DNA from: DUML01 sp050949905
Lineage (GTDB): Bacteria; Bacillota; Desulfitobacteriia; Desulfitobacteriales; Syntrophobotulaceae
Assembly: GCA_050949905.1 (NCBI GenBank)
Contig: JBMNGP010000026.1
Coordinates: 1 to 64,000 of the forward strand
DNA length: 64,000 nucleotides
Reading direction: 5' to 3'
The notes under the pieces are model-generated. The model was not told the DNA's origin. It searched no databases and saw nothing but the letters and a program-made list of their open reading frames with translations. Position numbers and translations under genes: made by a program. Each line of letters begins with the position of its first letter. The first letter of the stretch is position 1. Shown piece after piece: positions 9,063 through 17,865 of this stretch.

Positions 9063-10094
9063 TCAGCACCCTCCCAACAAGGGCTGGTCGTATTCGAACA
9101 GCACTTCATTGATCGCAAAAATATCGTACTTACCGTTTGCGATGAAGTACTCCACAATAACATCGAATTTGACGGCGTGAGATAGTGCATAGCCCGCTCG
9201 TTCCAACAGATCGTCAGTTTCATCAAGTGATAATTCCAGGGCCACAGCAAGGGCAATAGCTGTACGTTTGCTTGGCATATAGCCTTTGTTAGTTCTTATT
9301 TTTGAGAACAGCTTTCGGTCAAGGTTAGCACGTTTGTATACTTCAACATCCGTCATTCCCTTGGCATCAATCAGACGCAGGAGCATCTGGGAGAATGGCT
9401 CATCAAGCTTGCTGACTAAATCATCAAGCGGGGCAGGTGCGCCAATAGGGGCGAGCATATCTTCATGAAGAAACTCGTTGAATTTACTAACACGCTCATC
9501 AGCTTCGGATATGGCCTGCCGTTCTACATCAAGCTGCTTCCGCCGCTTTACTTGGTGTGTGTCAACGTAATGCTCATCTATGTAGCTTTCGACTGCACCG
9601 AGCAGCTCGCGGCTTACAGTAAATGACGATTTATCAAACACTACAAGTGTTATATCAATATCGTGGTTGATAAGAAAATCTTGAATTGCAGCAGTAGCCA
9701 CTTGAAGGGCTTCGTCTTTTGGGTAGCCGTAAATCCCGCTAGAAATCAAGGGGAAGGCAATACTCTCACATTTATTTTCGATGGCAAGCCGGAGCGATTC
9801 CATGTAGGCGGAACGTAGGAGTTTTTCACTCTGTTCGGCATTCTGATGTCGATAAACGGGGCCTGCCGCGTGGATAACAAACTTAGCGGGCAGGTCGAAT
9901 CCCGGCGTAATAACCGCCTCACCCGTCTTAATCGGGGCTAGTTTATCACAGGCAGCTTGAAGTTGTACCGCTCCCGCCGCTTTGAAGATAGCTCCACAAA
10001 CCCCACCACCCATTTGCAGGTCGGTGTTGGCAGCGTTGACTATAGCGTCAACTTTCATTTTGGTTATGTCCTGACGGACGATGGTAAATGGCAT
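9063..10094 (-). CDS. Macrodomain protein with C-terminal helical/HTH extension
   Basis: I choose the ATG at 10094, seven bases after a GGAGG site, which gives MPFTIVRQDI. Residues 1-170 form a YmdB/MacroD-type macrodomain that binds or hydrolyses ADP-ribose and O-acetyl-ADP-ribose: DAIVNAANTDLQMGGGVCGAI at about 16-36, and SSGIYGYPKDEA near 122-133. The remaining 170 residues are not part of the macro fold. They contain a segment (EVYKRANLDRKLFSKIRTNKGYMPSKRTAIALAVAL) resembling an Xre-like DNA-binding unit. It lies 105 bases upstream of the VWA gene on the same strand and probably shares its transcript. Confidence 0.9.
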   Translation of the reverse strand: MPFTIVRQDITKMKVDAIVNAANTDLQMGGGVCGAIFKAAGAVQLQAACDKLAPIKTGEAVITPGFDLPAKFVIHAAGPVYRHQNAEQSEKLLRSAYMESLRLAIENKCESIAFPLISSGIYGYPKDEALQVATAAIQDFLINHDIDITLVVFDKSSFTVSRELLGAVESYIDEHYVDTHQVKRRKQLDVERQAISEADERVSKFNEFLHEDMLAPIGAPAPLDDLVSKLDEPFSQMLLRLIDAKGMTDVEVYKRANLDRKLFSKIRTNKGYMPSKRTAIALAVALELSLDETDDLLERAGYALSHAVKFDVIVEYFIANGKYDIFAINEVLFEYDQPLLGGC

Positions 10095-10228
10095 CGCTAA
10101 TTCCTCCATTCAATTTAATAATTTTCCAAATATTTCCCCCTCGTTGCTGACCATCAATAATGAGTTCAATAATATCTATTTTTCTTTAATAATTCCTTGG
10201 CTAATTTATTCATTATCTTTTCCTCCCA

Positions 10229-11467
10229 TCAAGAGCCGATTGACCGCTTGCCAGTTATTTTTAAATTCATTAAAGTTTGCGCAGAGCAACATGACAATAC
10301 CTCCGTTACAAACTTTTCCGGCTCGTTGATCCATGGACTATGACCGGAATGCTCGAACCATACGATTTTTTTGTCCGGCGCATCAAGAACTAGGTAATAT
10401 TCCTCAACCAGCACCGTAGGCGCATTGATGTCATGCCGTCCCAGGAAAAAATAGACAGGCACATCTAGTTTGGCGTAATCCACTCTCATATCGATGGTAT
10501 AAAGCTGTTGGTATACATGATTATATGTGTTGACAATGCCACGGAAAAAGTTGATTTTATCAAGCAGCCCATATTCCGGGGAAGCGATGTCACGGAAGGT
10601 ATTGTATCCGGGATTGTGGATTTCGGGATTTCCCGCCATATAAGCGCTGAGATAGTTCAGGTACACCGCGCTTTTCCATGTTACATCCTTTCCATAATAT
10701 GGCGGTTCCCCGTTTGCTTTAAGCCGTTTTATTAAGGTAGCATCGTTTTTTGATTGTGCAATTTCCAGAGCCTCTGCGTAATCTATCCGCTCGGTTTCTG
10801 CAAAATCCACCATTTGCCCTGTGCCAATCAAGGCATGATAGGAATCTGGGTACATGTCAACAAGGAAAATCCCCAGGGCGCTGCCCCACGATTCCCCCAA
10901 CAGATAGATTTTTTCCCGGGAGAATCGGTCCTTTAAATACTCGGTCAGAGCGTAGCCATCCTGAATATAGGTTTGGACAGTAATGTTTTTCGTCCTTTCC
11001 GCATAATAGGACTTCCCGGAACCGGGCTGATCCCAGTTGACAACAACAAAATGCTTCTCTAACTCCTCCAGCTCATGCCTCACTGCAGCCATCTGGCTAC
11101 CGCCGGGTCCGCCTGCCAGGAAAAGCAGAACGGGCGAGTTCTTGTCCCAGCCTCTCAGGCTGATCCACTGCTTTCTGCCGTTCAGTTCAAGCTCCGTAAG
11201 CTCAGCTATACTGTTTTTTGGGGTATTTCCGTTTTCATCCACGATAGGTGGAGTAAAAGCATTACGCTGCGAAAGGATAACCAGTCCCACGTTTAATATC
11301 ATTATTGCGGTAAAGAATACCACCGTTTTTTTCAGGGAAATAAGCCGCTTGGGATTCGTTTTTTTCCTTATGCGTGCAATCATGCAATAAGCCGATAAGA
11401 GCAAAATCCCCGCAAGTGAAGCAAGTGATAAAACAGTTAAAATCAAAATAATTACTGTTTGAATCAT
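10229..11467 (-). CDS. Membrane-anchored alpha/beta hydrolase, proline-iminopeptidase-like
   Basis: Two hydrophobic helices (about residues 3-30 and 48-65) precede an alpha/beta-hydrolase domain. Visible catalytic features are the oxyanion motif GGPGGS near 115, the nucleophile elbow GESWGS near 193, the acid in GRHD near 358, and the histidine in HSGHSPW near 386. This pattern matches the proline iminopeptidase (S33) group, whose members cleave N-terminal proline, but many relatives have other substrates. The length of 412 is long because of the anchor. The gene stands alone, with 120 bases to the macrodomain gene and 220 bases upstream that hold nothing I recognise. Confidence 0.85.
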   Translation of the reverse strand: MIQTVIILILTVLSLASLAGILLLSAYCMIARIRKKTNPKRLISLKKTVVFFTAIMILNVGLVILSQRNAFTPPIVDENGNTPKNSIAELTELELNGRKQWISLRGWDKNSPVLLFLAGGPGGSQMAAVRHELEELEKHFVVVNWDQPGSGKSYYAERTKNITVQTYIQDGYALTEYLKDRFSREKIYLLGESWGSALGIFLVDMYPDSYHALIGTGQMVDFAETERIDYAEALEIAQSKNDATLIKRLKANGEPPYYGKDVTWKSAVYLNYLSAYMAGNPEIHNPGYNTFRDIASPEYGLLDKINFFRGIVNTYNHVYQQLYTIDMRVDYAKLDVPVYFFLGRHDINAPTVLVEEYYLVLDAPDKKIVWFEHSGHSPWINEPEKFVTEVLSCCSAQTLMNLKITGKRSIGS

Positions 11468-11690
11468 GTAAAACCTCCCTAATTTTTACAAGTCAATTCA
11501 TGCTTCATTGCTCAACACCTCATAATAAAAAATCAGCTATATTCAGGTTCATCCCTATTTTAGTAATGGAACCGGTCATACAGCTGGATTGTCAGCAAAA
11601 ATATCAGCTGTTAACTGGACTATTCTCAGCATAAGATAGGCCATCCAGACGCTACAACTATACTTACCCTCTATTCAGATAAGGTTCATT

Positions 11691-12173
11691 CTATTCATCT
11701 TCATCATTGTACCTATCATCTATTTGCTTTTGCCTCTTTTTATTGATTATATAAAGGAATTCAAAACCTATGAAAGAGACAAACGCCCCGGAAGCAAAAG
11801 TGATAAAAGCAATTAATGCAATACCAGTTGATCCACCCATTTTTCCCAAGCCAAAATTAACAGAATTTAGTGTTGTCGTGATAGCTGCAATGGTAACACC
11901 GCAAACAAGGCTATTTATTATAACCATTTTTTGCCCATTAGAACTGTCACCAAAAAGATTGTTACCCACTATAATATTTCCTACTACAATATAAACTGCA
12001 GCAACCATAAAGAGAACGAATTCTGCAACATACTGAGAAAATGGAGCGTCAAACATAAACTGTTGAAGTAAGATAGAGATAATCAGCCCGAAATATATAA
12101 TTCCAAACGCATCACTGCCTATCTTTCTTTTTTGAGAGACTATCCTCTCATCTTGAATGTTTACCTTTTTCAT
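11691..12173 (-). CDS. Membrane protein paired with Xre regulator
   Basis: The start is the ATG at 12173, seven bases after GGGAGG. The product of about 160 residues has four probable membrane helices between residues 20 and 145 and a charged tail (KKRQKQIDDRYNDEDE). Its start and the stop of the upstream Xre gene share ATGA, so the pair is co-translated. Small Xre-plus-integral-membrane pairs are widespread in Firmicutes; their function is mostly unknown. A similar pair occurs at 19428-20076. Confidence 0.8.
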   Translation of the reverse strand: MKKVNIQDERIVSQKRKIGSDAFGIIYFGLIISILLQQFMFDAPFSQYVAEFVLFMVAAVYIVVGNIIVGNNLFGDSSNGQKMVIINSLVCGVTIAAITTTLNSVNFGLGKMGGSTGIALIAFITFASGAFVSFIGFEFLYIINKKRQKQIDDRYNDEDE

Positions 12174-12370
12174 TGACTTCCCTCCCAAAATAAGTCATCT
12201 AATGTTTTACCTAATGCTTTGCAAATCGCAATACAAAGATTCAGTGTTGGATTATAATCGCCCGCTTCTATTAACCCAATTGTTTGCCTTGTCACGCCAA
12301 CTTTTTTTGCCAAATCTTCTTGTTTCATATCACATTCCATACGTGCCATTTTCATACGCTTGTTCTTCAT
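12170..12370 (-). CDS. Xre-family transcriptional regulator
   Basis: The 66-residue protein is almost entirely a helix-turn-helix: QEDLAKKVGVTRQTIGLIEAGDYNPTLNLCIAICKALGKTLDDLFW. This is the small YozG/Cro-like class that usually represses its own operon. It overlaps the membrane-protein gene by four bases. Upstream (12371-12596) is AT-rich with TATA-like stretches suitable for a promoter and no gene. Confidence 0.92.
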   Translation of the reverse strand: MKNKRMKMARMECDMKQEDLAKKVGVTRQTIGLIEAGDYNPTLNLCIAICKALGKTLDDLFWEGSQ

Positions 12371-12596
12371 AAACTACCTCCCTATATTGCATATAGTAAT
12401 ATATATATTGCACAATGTAAATTATATATTACATTTGAGGGCAAAAAAATTTCATTTATCAGGTGTAGTAGGATGGTATTCGCAAAAAGGGCGCTCAAAC
12501 TGCTTTTTCTTTGCGATATAAAATATTTAGCTGTGATATATTTAGTTAATAATTTCACCTTTGTTTTTGGCTAATTTTTCACGCCATTCTCCTTGC

Positions 12597-13292
12597 TCAG
12601 TAGTTGTCAATTTCGTCCCACTCTGTTACTTCACCAATAATTTTTAAAGGTTCTTTCGAGCGATATGAACGTGTTAAGTTACCAGGGAACTTTTTATCAG
12701 TAACATTAGGGTCGTTTTCAAATTCACCAGTTGGTTCTACTATATAAATGCGTTCCCTTCCTTCTCCTTTTGCTAATGTTGCTGCAAGTCCTGCAACATT
12801 GACATTAGCAGTGAAGTAAATGTGGTTCATTTTAAGTTCGGGTTTGTAATTTGAAGTTCCACCCGCTGCCAGTAAATCACCAACTTTCAAATCTGCCTTT
12901 GTCCCATGATAAAATGGACCTACATCAGTAGGTGCACCCTTAGCTGAATTTGACAATTCATAATTTCTTTTTGCATTCTCAGAATCACCCAACTCCTCAT
13001 AACATTTGGCAATGTTTAAATATAACGTTGGGTATGCACTTTTAACATTATCATCATTTATCTTTAGGGCACACTGTAGAGACGTCTCCATCCATTTTAA
13101 TTTGTCTGATATACTCTTTTGTATACGAGCTAAATGATAAGATGCGATAAATCTTTCATAGTCATCAGTTGCTTCGTGCCATGCTTTATGAAACATCGTA
13201 ATTGCATCCTCACTGTTTCCACTGTCCTCCAATGCCATCCCACTCATGCAGAGTTTAATAATAGCGTTATTTGGATCAAATTTTATATCCAT
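12597..13292 (-). CDS. arr: Arr-like rifampin ADP-ribosyltransferase with N-terminal repeat region
   Basis: The C-terminal 115 residues carry the Arr signature: GPFYHGTKADLKVGDLLAAG, HIYFTANVNVAGLAA, RIYIVEPTGEFENDPNVTDK and FPGNLTRSYRS. Arr enzymes inactivate rifamycins by transferring ADP-ribose from NAD+. The usual Arr is about 140 residues. Here about 115 extra residues form helical, TPR-like pairs (EDAITMFHKAWHEATDDYER, CYEELGDSENAKRNYEL) that may bind a partner. It is monocistronic, preceded by GAGGTAAG. Resistance to rifampin is likely but not proven by sequence; a different native target is possible given the extension. Confidence 0.9.
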   Translation of the reverse strand: MDIKFDPNNAIIKLCMSGMALEDSGNSEDAITMFHKAWHEATDDYERFIASYHLARIQKSISDKLKWMETSLQCALKINDDNVKSAYPTLYLNIAKCYEELGDSENAKRNYELSNSAKGAPTDVGPFYHGTKADLKVGDLLAAGGTSNYKPELKMNHIYFTANVNVAGLAATLAKGEGRERIYIVEPTGEFENDPNVTDKKFPGNLTRSYRSKEPLKIIGEVTEWDEIDNY

Positions 13293-13321
13293 TTTATCTT
13301 ACCTCTAAAATTAATTGATTG

Positions 13322-13447
13322 TTATATCATAGAGAAATCTATCTCGCCGTAGGAATCATAAAGAATCGCCTCTTTGATACCGTTTGCTCTTAAATGCTCA
13401 ACTAAATTTTCAAAATGTAGAGTTTCCTGCGGGGTAAGAGTATTCAT
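13322..13447 (-). CDS. Possible 41-residue small protein or gene fragment
   Basis: An open frame starting MNTLTPQETLHFENLVEHLR overlaps the 3' end of the ferredoxin-like gene by 38 bases and ends in TAA at 13322. It has a protein-like, amphipathic composition, but the ribosome site is weak (AAGAGCAGTAAGA). It could be a real small protein or the remaining piece of a larger gene. I do not recognise it. Confidence 0.35.
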   Translation of the reverse strand: MNTLTPQETLHFENLVEHLRANGIKEAILYDSYGEIDFSMI

Positions 13448-14747
13448 TCTTACTGCTCTTTTGGGATAACAGTTTATCCAAGTAAATAGACTTAAACTGT
13501 TTGCTGGCCAGCACCTGCTTTAAAGGCGGTAGTTTAAGAATTACACCTAAAACTGCTGCCATGGCCCGATGGTTAGCAAACGCCTGATTGTCAAAAATCA
13601 AATTCTGGAGTGTGCCTTTTTCTATAGCTTGCACCACAATGCGATGGGTACTATTTACTGGTGTTATGACTTGGGCTGGTCTTCGCAACAACTCAATAGC
13701 TTTCTTGGGACAGTTCCTCGCACAGATGCCACAACCTAAGCAAATCTCTTCATCCACTTGAACTACCTTCTTACCTTCGGGAGTTTGAGACATGGAAATA
13801 GCCAAAACAGGACATACCTTCACACATTTACAGCATCCCACACATCCTTCTATGATTTTAGGGATATAATTGGTGGTGGCCACTGGTTGCATGGGGCTAA
13901 ATTTTCGTGCTGCTTGTAAGCCTTCACAGCAGCACCCACAGCAATTGCATAAGAAGGCTGGAGCTTCTCGAACATTTTCTCCCATCTGCACTAGATTAGC
14001 AGTACAAGAACGTTCCAGCACATCCATAGCCTCTTTTATATCAATCAAACGAACATGCTGACCATGCTCAGCCAAGGAGCGAGCCACATTGCCAAAAGAA
14101 AGACATACATCCCAAGGGGCATCCATTTCGCAAGGCTGATCAAGATGGGACATTTTATGTCGGCAATAACATAGCCCCAGACCAATATAGGAGGCTTCTT
14201 CAATAATGTGGCTAGCTCGTTCATAATCCAAAATATGGATCATGTTCTCACTGGTTAGTACAGGCTCTTGTACAAAAGCACGGCCAAGACGGGTTTCTGT
14301 AGCAAAAAATAAATCTTTGATAAAATCTTCTTCAACATTCATATATTGATAATACAATTCACTTAAGTATTTTTGATCAAGATCACCTCGCGTCCGCATT
14401 AAAGCAAATTCCATAAAACCCGCCATAGGCGGTGGCATGACAAATTGGCGCTCTTCATTATAATAAGAATCCAGAAGCAAAGCCTTCTGGCAAAGCTGCT
14501 CTAAATACGCCTCTGCTTGTCCCTCGCTGATTCCCCATATTTTTGCTGCTTTTCTGGCTGTAAAGGGGCGAATGGGTAATTGAGCCACCATCTTCGCTTC
14601 CATTTCTGTATATAAAACCTGCAAAATCGAGTACAGCGTTTCTGTCGGTTTGGCTCCTTGAGCAAATAAGTTGATGCGTTCAGTCAAACTCTTATAAGCG
14701 TCTTTGCTTGTAATATGTCCCACAGATTTACCTTCCTCACATTTCAT
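13410..14747 (-). CDS. 4Fe-4S ferredoxin-domain protein
   Basis: The 445-residue cytoplasmic protein has a winged-helix-like N-terminal part, then a cysteine-rich region (GLCYCRHKM near 195; FLCNCCGCCCEG near 265) and two 4Fe-4S motifs near residues 305-360 (CVGCCKCVKVCP and CLGCGICARNCP). Proteins of this shape are frequent in Desulfitobacterium-like anaerobes and are annotated as 4Fe-4S binding proteins, often beside reductases. The partner is not visible here because the gene stands alone. The cysteine cluster before the ferredoxin domain may bind another cluster. Its role is probably electron transfer or redox sensing. Confidence 0.88.
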   Translation of the reverse strand: MKCEEGKSVGHITSKDAYKSLTERINLFAQGAKPTETLYSILQVLYTEMEAKMVAQLPIRPFTARKAAKIWGISEGQAEAYLEQLCQKALLLDSYYNEERQFVMPPPMAGFMEFALMRTRGDLDQKYLSELYYQYMNVEEDFIKDLFFATETRLGRAFVQEPVLTSENMIHILDYERASHIIEEASYIGLGLCYCRHKMSHLDQPCEMDAPWDVCLSFGNVARSLAEHGQHVRLIDIKEAMDVLERSCTANLVQMGENVREAPAFLCNCCGCCCEGLQAARKFSPMQPVATTNYIPKIIEGCVGCCKCVKVCPVLAISMSQTPEGKKVVQVDEEICLGCGICARNCPKKAIELLRRPAQVITPVNSTHRIVVQAIEKGTLQNLIFDNQAFANHRAMAAVLGVILKLPPLKQVLASKQFKSIYLDKLLSQKSSKNEYSYPAGNSTF

Positions 14748-14886
14748 TCCTCTATTTCTCTATCCAACCTCTAAAAATCCATTTACCCGAAGATCGTATT
14801 CTTCAGTAGCCTTTATTCCCTTTTAATAATCACTTTTCTTGCAGCCTTGTGGATTTTTTGAACCGTAACCTTCCTGCGCTGAACAT

Positions 14887-16053
14887 TCACTTATAAGCAT
14901 TCACTACTTTACATATGTACTCGGCTGCATTTTCAATTAACTTTTCATCCACCAGGTCTATTGTATCTTTCGGACAATGTGTATAGGATAAACATTCTTC
15001 AAATAAATCTGAAGTATAAATTACAATACATTTTGTTCCACCAAAAGCGAATATTGCATGATCTCCGGCATACCAAGGCTGACCGCGAACAATGTTGGTA
15101 CAGCTATTCGTTGTGCCGTCTAACTCCAGTTGCTCCTTCCCATTAAAATTAAAAGTTGCAACTGCCACTTTTGATCCAACATGTGCTACAGTATCGATAT
15201 TTATCACAAGCGATACTTCTTTTTTGTTTTCTTCAAGTTCTTTTAAATAAATAAGTTCTCCTTGCGGGTCATAGTATTCTTCAGAGTTAAACGGAACAAT
15301 ATCAATGTTATACCTGTGGTTTTCAATACCCTTTGCTGCAGAAAGCATTGTGGCAACTCCGGAGGCATTGTCCAGCGCACCATCGGTATTATATTTGCTA
15401 TCCATGTGAGCGCAGATTACAATTGTGCCTTTAGGATTGGTAACCTTTTTTGAGGCAATCAGCTGATATGCTGTTGTAAGGTCGTTCTTCGAAACAATAG
15501 ACAGTTCCAGCTCTTTTTCTAATACTTGATCTTTTATTTCCAAAAAAATATCTTTATCAAGGCTAGCTATAGGAATATAAAAATTCCCATCTTCCATTAC
15601 AGGGAAAGGCTTAAGACCACTGATAGGCGTTCCACCTGTTATGGCTATGATTGCACTAGGTTTTTTTGCTTCCAGGCAATCAATAATTACTTTATGCTCG
15701 TTTGGATAATAGAACGGATAATTTTTTGGCTGTAGAGATTCTTTTGCCAGCTCTTCTGTCAAAAATAATATCTTGTCTACGCATTCTACTCTTTCGAGCT
15801 CTTCCAGACTTCTTACAACAGTAGCTTTTCTTGTCCCAGCAAATGATTCTGAATAAGGGTTCACCTGTAAAGTTAATTTGATTCCGTCGATAACTAAAAA
15901 TGATTCTTTTGCTTCCCACACTTTACAGCTAAAGGGTATCTTGATGGTCTCATATCCTAAGCTTTCCAGATAGGAGCCAATATAGTCTGTAATCTGCTGA
16001 TTTTGAGCAGTTCCCACCGGCCGTGGTTTGGCGATTTTTGCTAATAATCCCAT
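14887..16053 (-). CDS. M28-family zinc aminopeptidase-like protein
   Basis: The 388-residue protein matches the M28 (aminopeptidase Y / PSMA-like) fold. Metal ligands are suggested by AHMDSKYNTDGALDNASG near 216-233 (His and the bridging Asp) and NSEEYYDPQGE near 255, where the Glu-Glu pair supplies the catalytic base. An inserted PA-like domain probably covers residues 60-195. No signal peptide is visible, so it is probably cytoplasmic. Its substrate is unknown. The stop lies 140 bases downstream of the ferredoxin-like gene, with nothing recognisable between. Confidence 0.88.
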   Translation of the reverse strand: MGLLAKIAKPRPVGTAQNQQITDYIGSYLESLGYETIKIPFSCKVWEAKESFLVIDGIKLTLQVNPYSESFAGTRKATVVRSLEELERVECVDKILFLTEELAKESLQPKNYPFYYPNEHKVIIDCLEAKKPSAIIAITGGTPISGLKPFPVMEDGNFYIPIASLDKDIFLEIKDQVLEKELELSIVSKNDLTTAYQLIASKKVTNPKGTIVICAHMDSKYNTDGALDNASGVATMLSAAKGIENHRYNIDIVPFNSEEYYDPQGELIYLKELEENKKEVSLVINIDTVAHVGSKVAVATFNFNGKEQLELDGTTNSCTNIVRGQPWYAGDHAIFAFGGTKCIVIYTSDLFEECLSYTHCPKDTIDLVDEKLIENAAEYICKVVNAYK

Positions 16054-16098
16054 TTCTATTCCCTCAGTTCTTTTCTAAATTAGTTCCTTTTTTATGCT

Positions 16099-16173
16099 CT
16101 ATTGAAATATAAATAGAGCAGCTGTTTTCGCGATCTCTGCTATAAGAGCTTTTTTGCTTTCATAACCCTGCAT
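16099..16173 (-). pseudogene. N-terminal remnant of a ClbS/DfsB-like gene
   Basis: After a GGAAAGGAG site, the frame MQGYESKKALIAEIAKTAAL runs 24 codons and stops. The sequence resembles the beginning of ClbS/DfsB (DUF1706) four-helix proteins, which are normally about 170 residues. The rest is missing. The likeness is from memory of the family and only moderately certain. Confidence 0.45.
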
Positions 16174-16216
16174 AATATATACTCCTTTCCCATATTTATA
16201 TCATAATATAACGATA

Positions 16217-16244
16217 AAACCCTGACATTTAATGTCAAGGTTTC
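16217..16244. terminator. Hairpin with flanking T run
   Basis: AAACC(C)TGACATT pairs with AATGTCAAGGTTT with almost no loop, followed by CTTTTTC on the plus strand. It can act as a bidirectional terminator. It lies between the ClbS-like remnant and a stretch (16245-16458) that contains no recognisable gene apart from a repeat match at 16299-16340. Confidence 0.6.
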
Positions 16245-16458
16245 TTTTTCTTATAAATATATATGAACACCAAAAATCTATGACTTCTTTAAAAAAAGAC
16301 ATGTTCCCGTGTACGTATTTTGGCCTTTTAGGACGAGTAGAAATGCTTGAATATAACGCCACCTATCTGATTTACCAGTGTTTCAGCTATTTTTCAACAA
16401 CTCTTTTTAAGTAATGCCAGCACCAGTTTACCGCAACAAGTTTCCATCCTTATCTTTT

Positions 16459-16572
16459 TTATCTATCGCTACTACTTTCTATGATTGTAATTCTGCTCAG
16501 AAAACGAACATTTAATATCAGGGAAATCGCTCCCAGTGTTATGAAGCTGACAACCAGGCCCAACCAAACTTC
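16459..16572 (-). pseudogene. C-terminal remnant of a membrane-protein gene
   Basis: The minus strand reads WLGLVVSFITLGAISLIL followed by NVRFLSRI and a stop, a convincing last transmembrane helix of a transporter-like protein. Its upstream part is missing where repeat A begins. This marks an insertion or deletion junction. The parent family cannot be named. Confidence 0.5.
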
Positions 16573-16735
16573 AGATCAAATTTTGTCCAAAAATATACCC
16601 TCGATATGTTTCCATGAACACATATCAAGGGGTAAAGCCGAGAGAACAGAATGAATGTCCTTTGAGTACGTCCGTTGCCAGAACATGTCCACTGCGTTTT
16701 TTAGCACTATCTGTAGACGGGAACATAAATTGAAG
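16570..16735. repeat. Interspersed non-coding repeat, copy A
   Basis: This segment holds an imperfect hairpin (ACCCTCGATATGT against ACATATCAAGGGGT) and the phrase GATATGTTTCCATG, which also occurs at 37250-37266 and in altered form at 20202-20214. A further shared block, TGTACGTATTTTGGCC...TTTAGGACGAGTAG, lies at 16308-16338 and matches 37263-37295. It looks like the scattered end of a mobile element. No gene was found in 16574-16832. Confidence 0.55.
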
Positions 16736-16832
16736 TTTTAATTTGAAAAGTTATTGAAGAGTGATATGATAACAACTGAGGAATAATATGTAAATTTTTA
16801 TTTGTAAAAATAAGAACGGAGGGCAATAAAGA

Positions 16833-17786
16833 ATGAAAATTGTAATTTTAGAATCATTAAGTATCAGTGACGAAGAATTAACTAAATTAACAAAACCTCT
16901 AATCGATAGTGGTCATGAAATAGTCTCATACCAAGATGGGAAGACGGATGAAGCTACCCTTAAAACCAGGGTCAAAGACACAGACATATTAGTAGTAGCT
17001 AATATGCCACTTAGTGGCGAAGTAATAGATGCTGCCAAAAATTTAAAATTTATTTCAGTAGCATTTACTGGCTATGATCATATTGATTTAGATAAGTGTA
17101 AAGAGAAAGGTATTAAGGTCTCAAATGCTGGAGGGTATAGTACTAACTCTGTAGCGGAGCTGACTTTCGGACTTATGATTGGACTCTTACGTAATATTGT
17201 AATTTTAGATGGTGTAGTGAGAAAGAAAGGCACAAGGAAAGGTTATGGGCAATCTGATTTAAAAGGAAAAACTTTAGGAATATTAGGTACTGGAGAAATA
17301 GGTAGTGCAGTAGCTGAATTAGGTTTAGCATTTGGCTGTAATGTGATTGCTTATAGTAGAAGCGAAAAACCAGAACTAATAAATAAAGGTGTAAGATATA
17401 TGCCTTTGGAAGAAGTTTTAAAGATAAGTGATATAGTAACAATTCATATGCCATTAACAAATGAGACCAAGGGTATGATTAATAAAGATAGGTTAGGGCT
17501 AATGAAACCTACTTCATTATTAATAAACACAGGAGTTGGGTCTATAGTCGATAATAATGCCTTAGCAAAGGCACTAGAAGATGGCACAATAGCCGGTGCT
17601 GGTATAGATAGGGTTGACATGGAGCCCCCAATTCCTACGGATTACCCTTTATTAAATGCTCCCAATACCATCATAGTTCCCCATATAGGGTTTGCAACAA
17701 AGGAAGCCTTGGTAAGAAGGGCCGAAATTACATTTAACAATATTGTTAAATGGGAAAAAGGAGAGCAAGAAAATATAGTTCTTTAA
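16833..17786 (+). CDS. D-isomer 2-hydroxyacid dehydrogenase family protein, atypical active site
   Basis: The 317-residue length and fold match NAD-dependent D-2-hydroxyacid dehydrogenases (phosphoglycerate, hydroxypyruvate and lactate types). The Rossmann motif GTGEIGSAVAELGLAFG is near 150, and the catalytic His is in VPHIGFATKEA near 285. The usual NxARGxxVD motif, whose Arg binds the substrate carboxylate, reads NTGVGSIVD here, so Arg is replaced by Val; a Glu (DMEPP) is present near 265. The enzyme may therefore have changed activity. It has a good ribosome site (GGAGGGCAATAAAGA) and stands alone among repeats. Confidence 0.88.
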   Translation: MKIVILESLSISDEELTKLTKPLIDSGHEIVSYQDGKTDEATLKTRVKDTDILVVANMPLSGEVIDAAKNLKFISVAFTGYDHIDLDKCKEKGIKVSNAGGYSTNSVAELTFGLMIGLLRNIVILDGVVRKKGTRKGYGQSDLKGKTLGILGTGEIGSAVAELGLAFGCNVIAYSRSEKPELINKGVRYMPLEEVLKISDIVTIHMPLTNETKGMINKDRLGLMKPTSLLINTGVGSIVDNNALAKALEDGTIAGAGIDRVDMEPPIPTDYPLLNAPNTIIVPHIGFATKEALVRRAEITFNNIVKWEKGEQENIVL

Positions 17787-17865
17787 AACAAACCTTATAA
17801 TAACCTCTTACAGGAGAATGTATTTGGGCCTTGACAAAGAGAGCAGTTGCCTGTCTGTGCCACTT

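Noticed and set aside
16232..16414. 60-codon plus-strand frame
   Set aside because: No ribosome site or protein features, and it crosses a repeat match and a hairpin.
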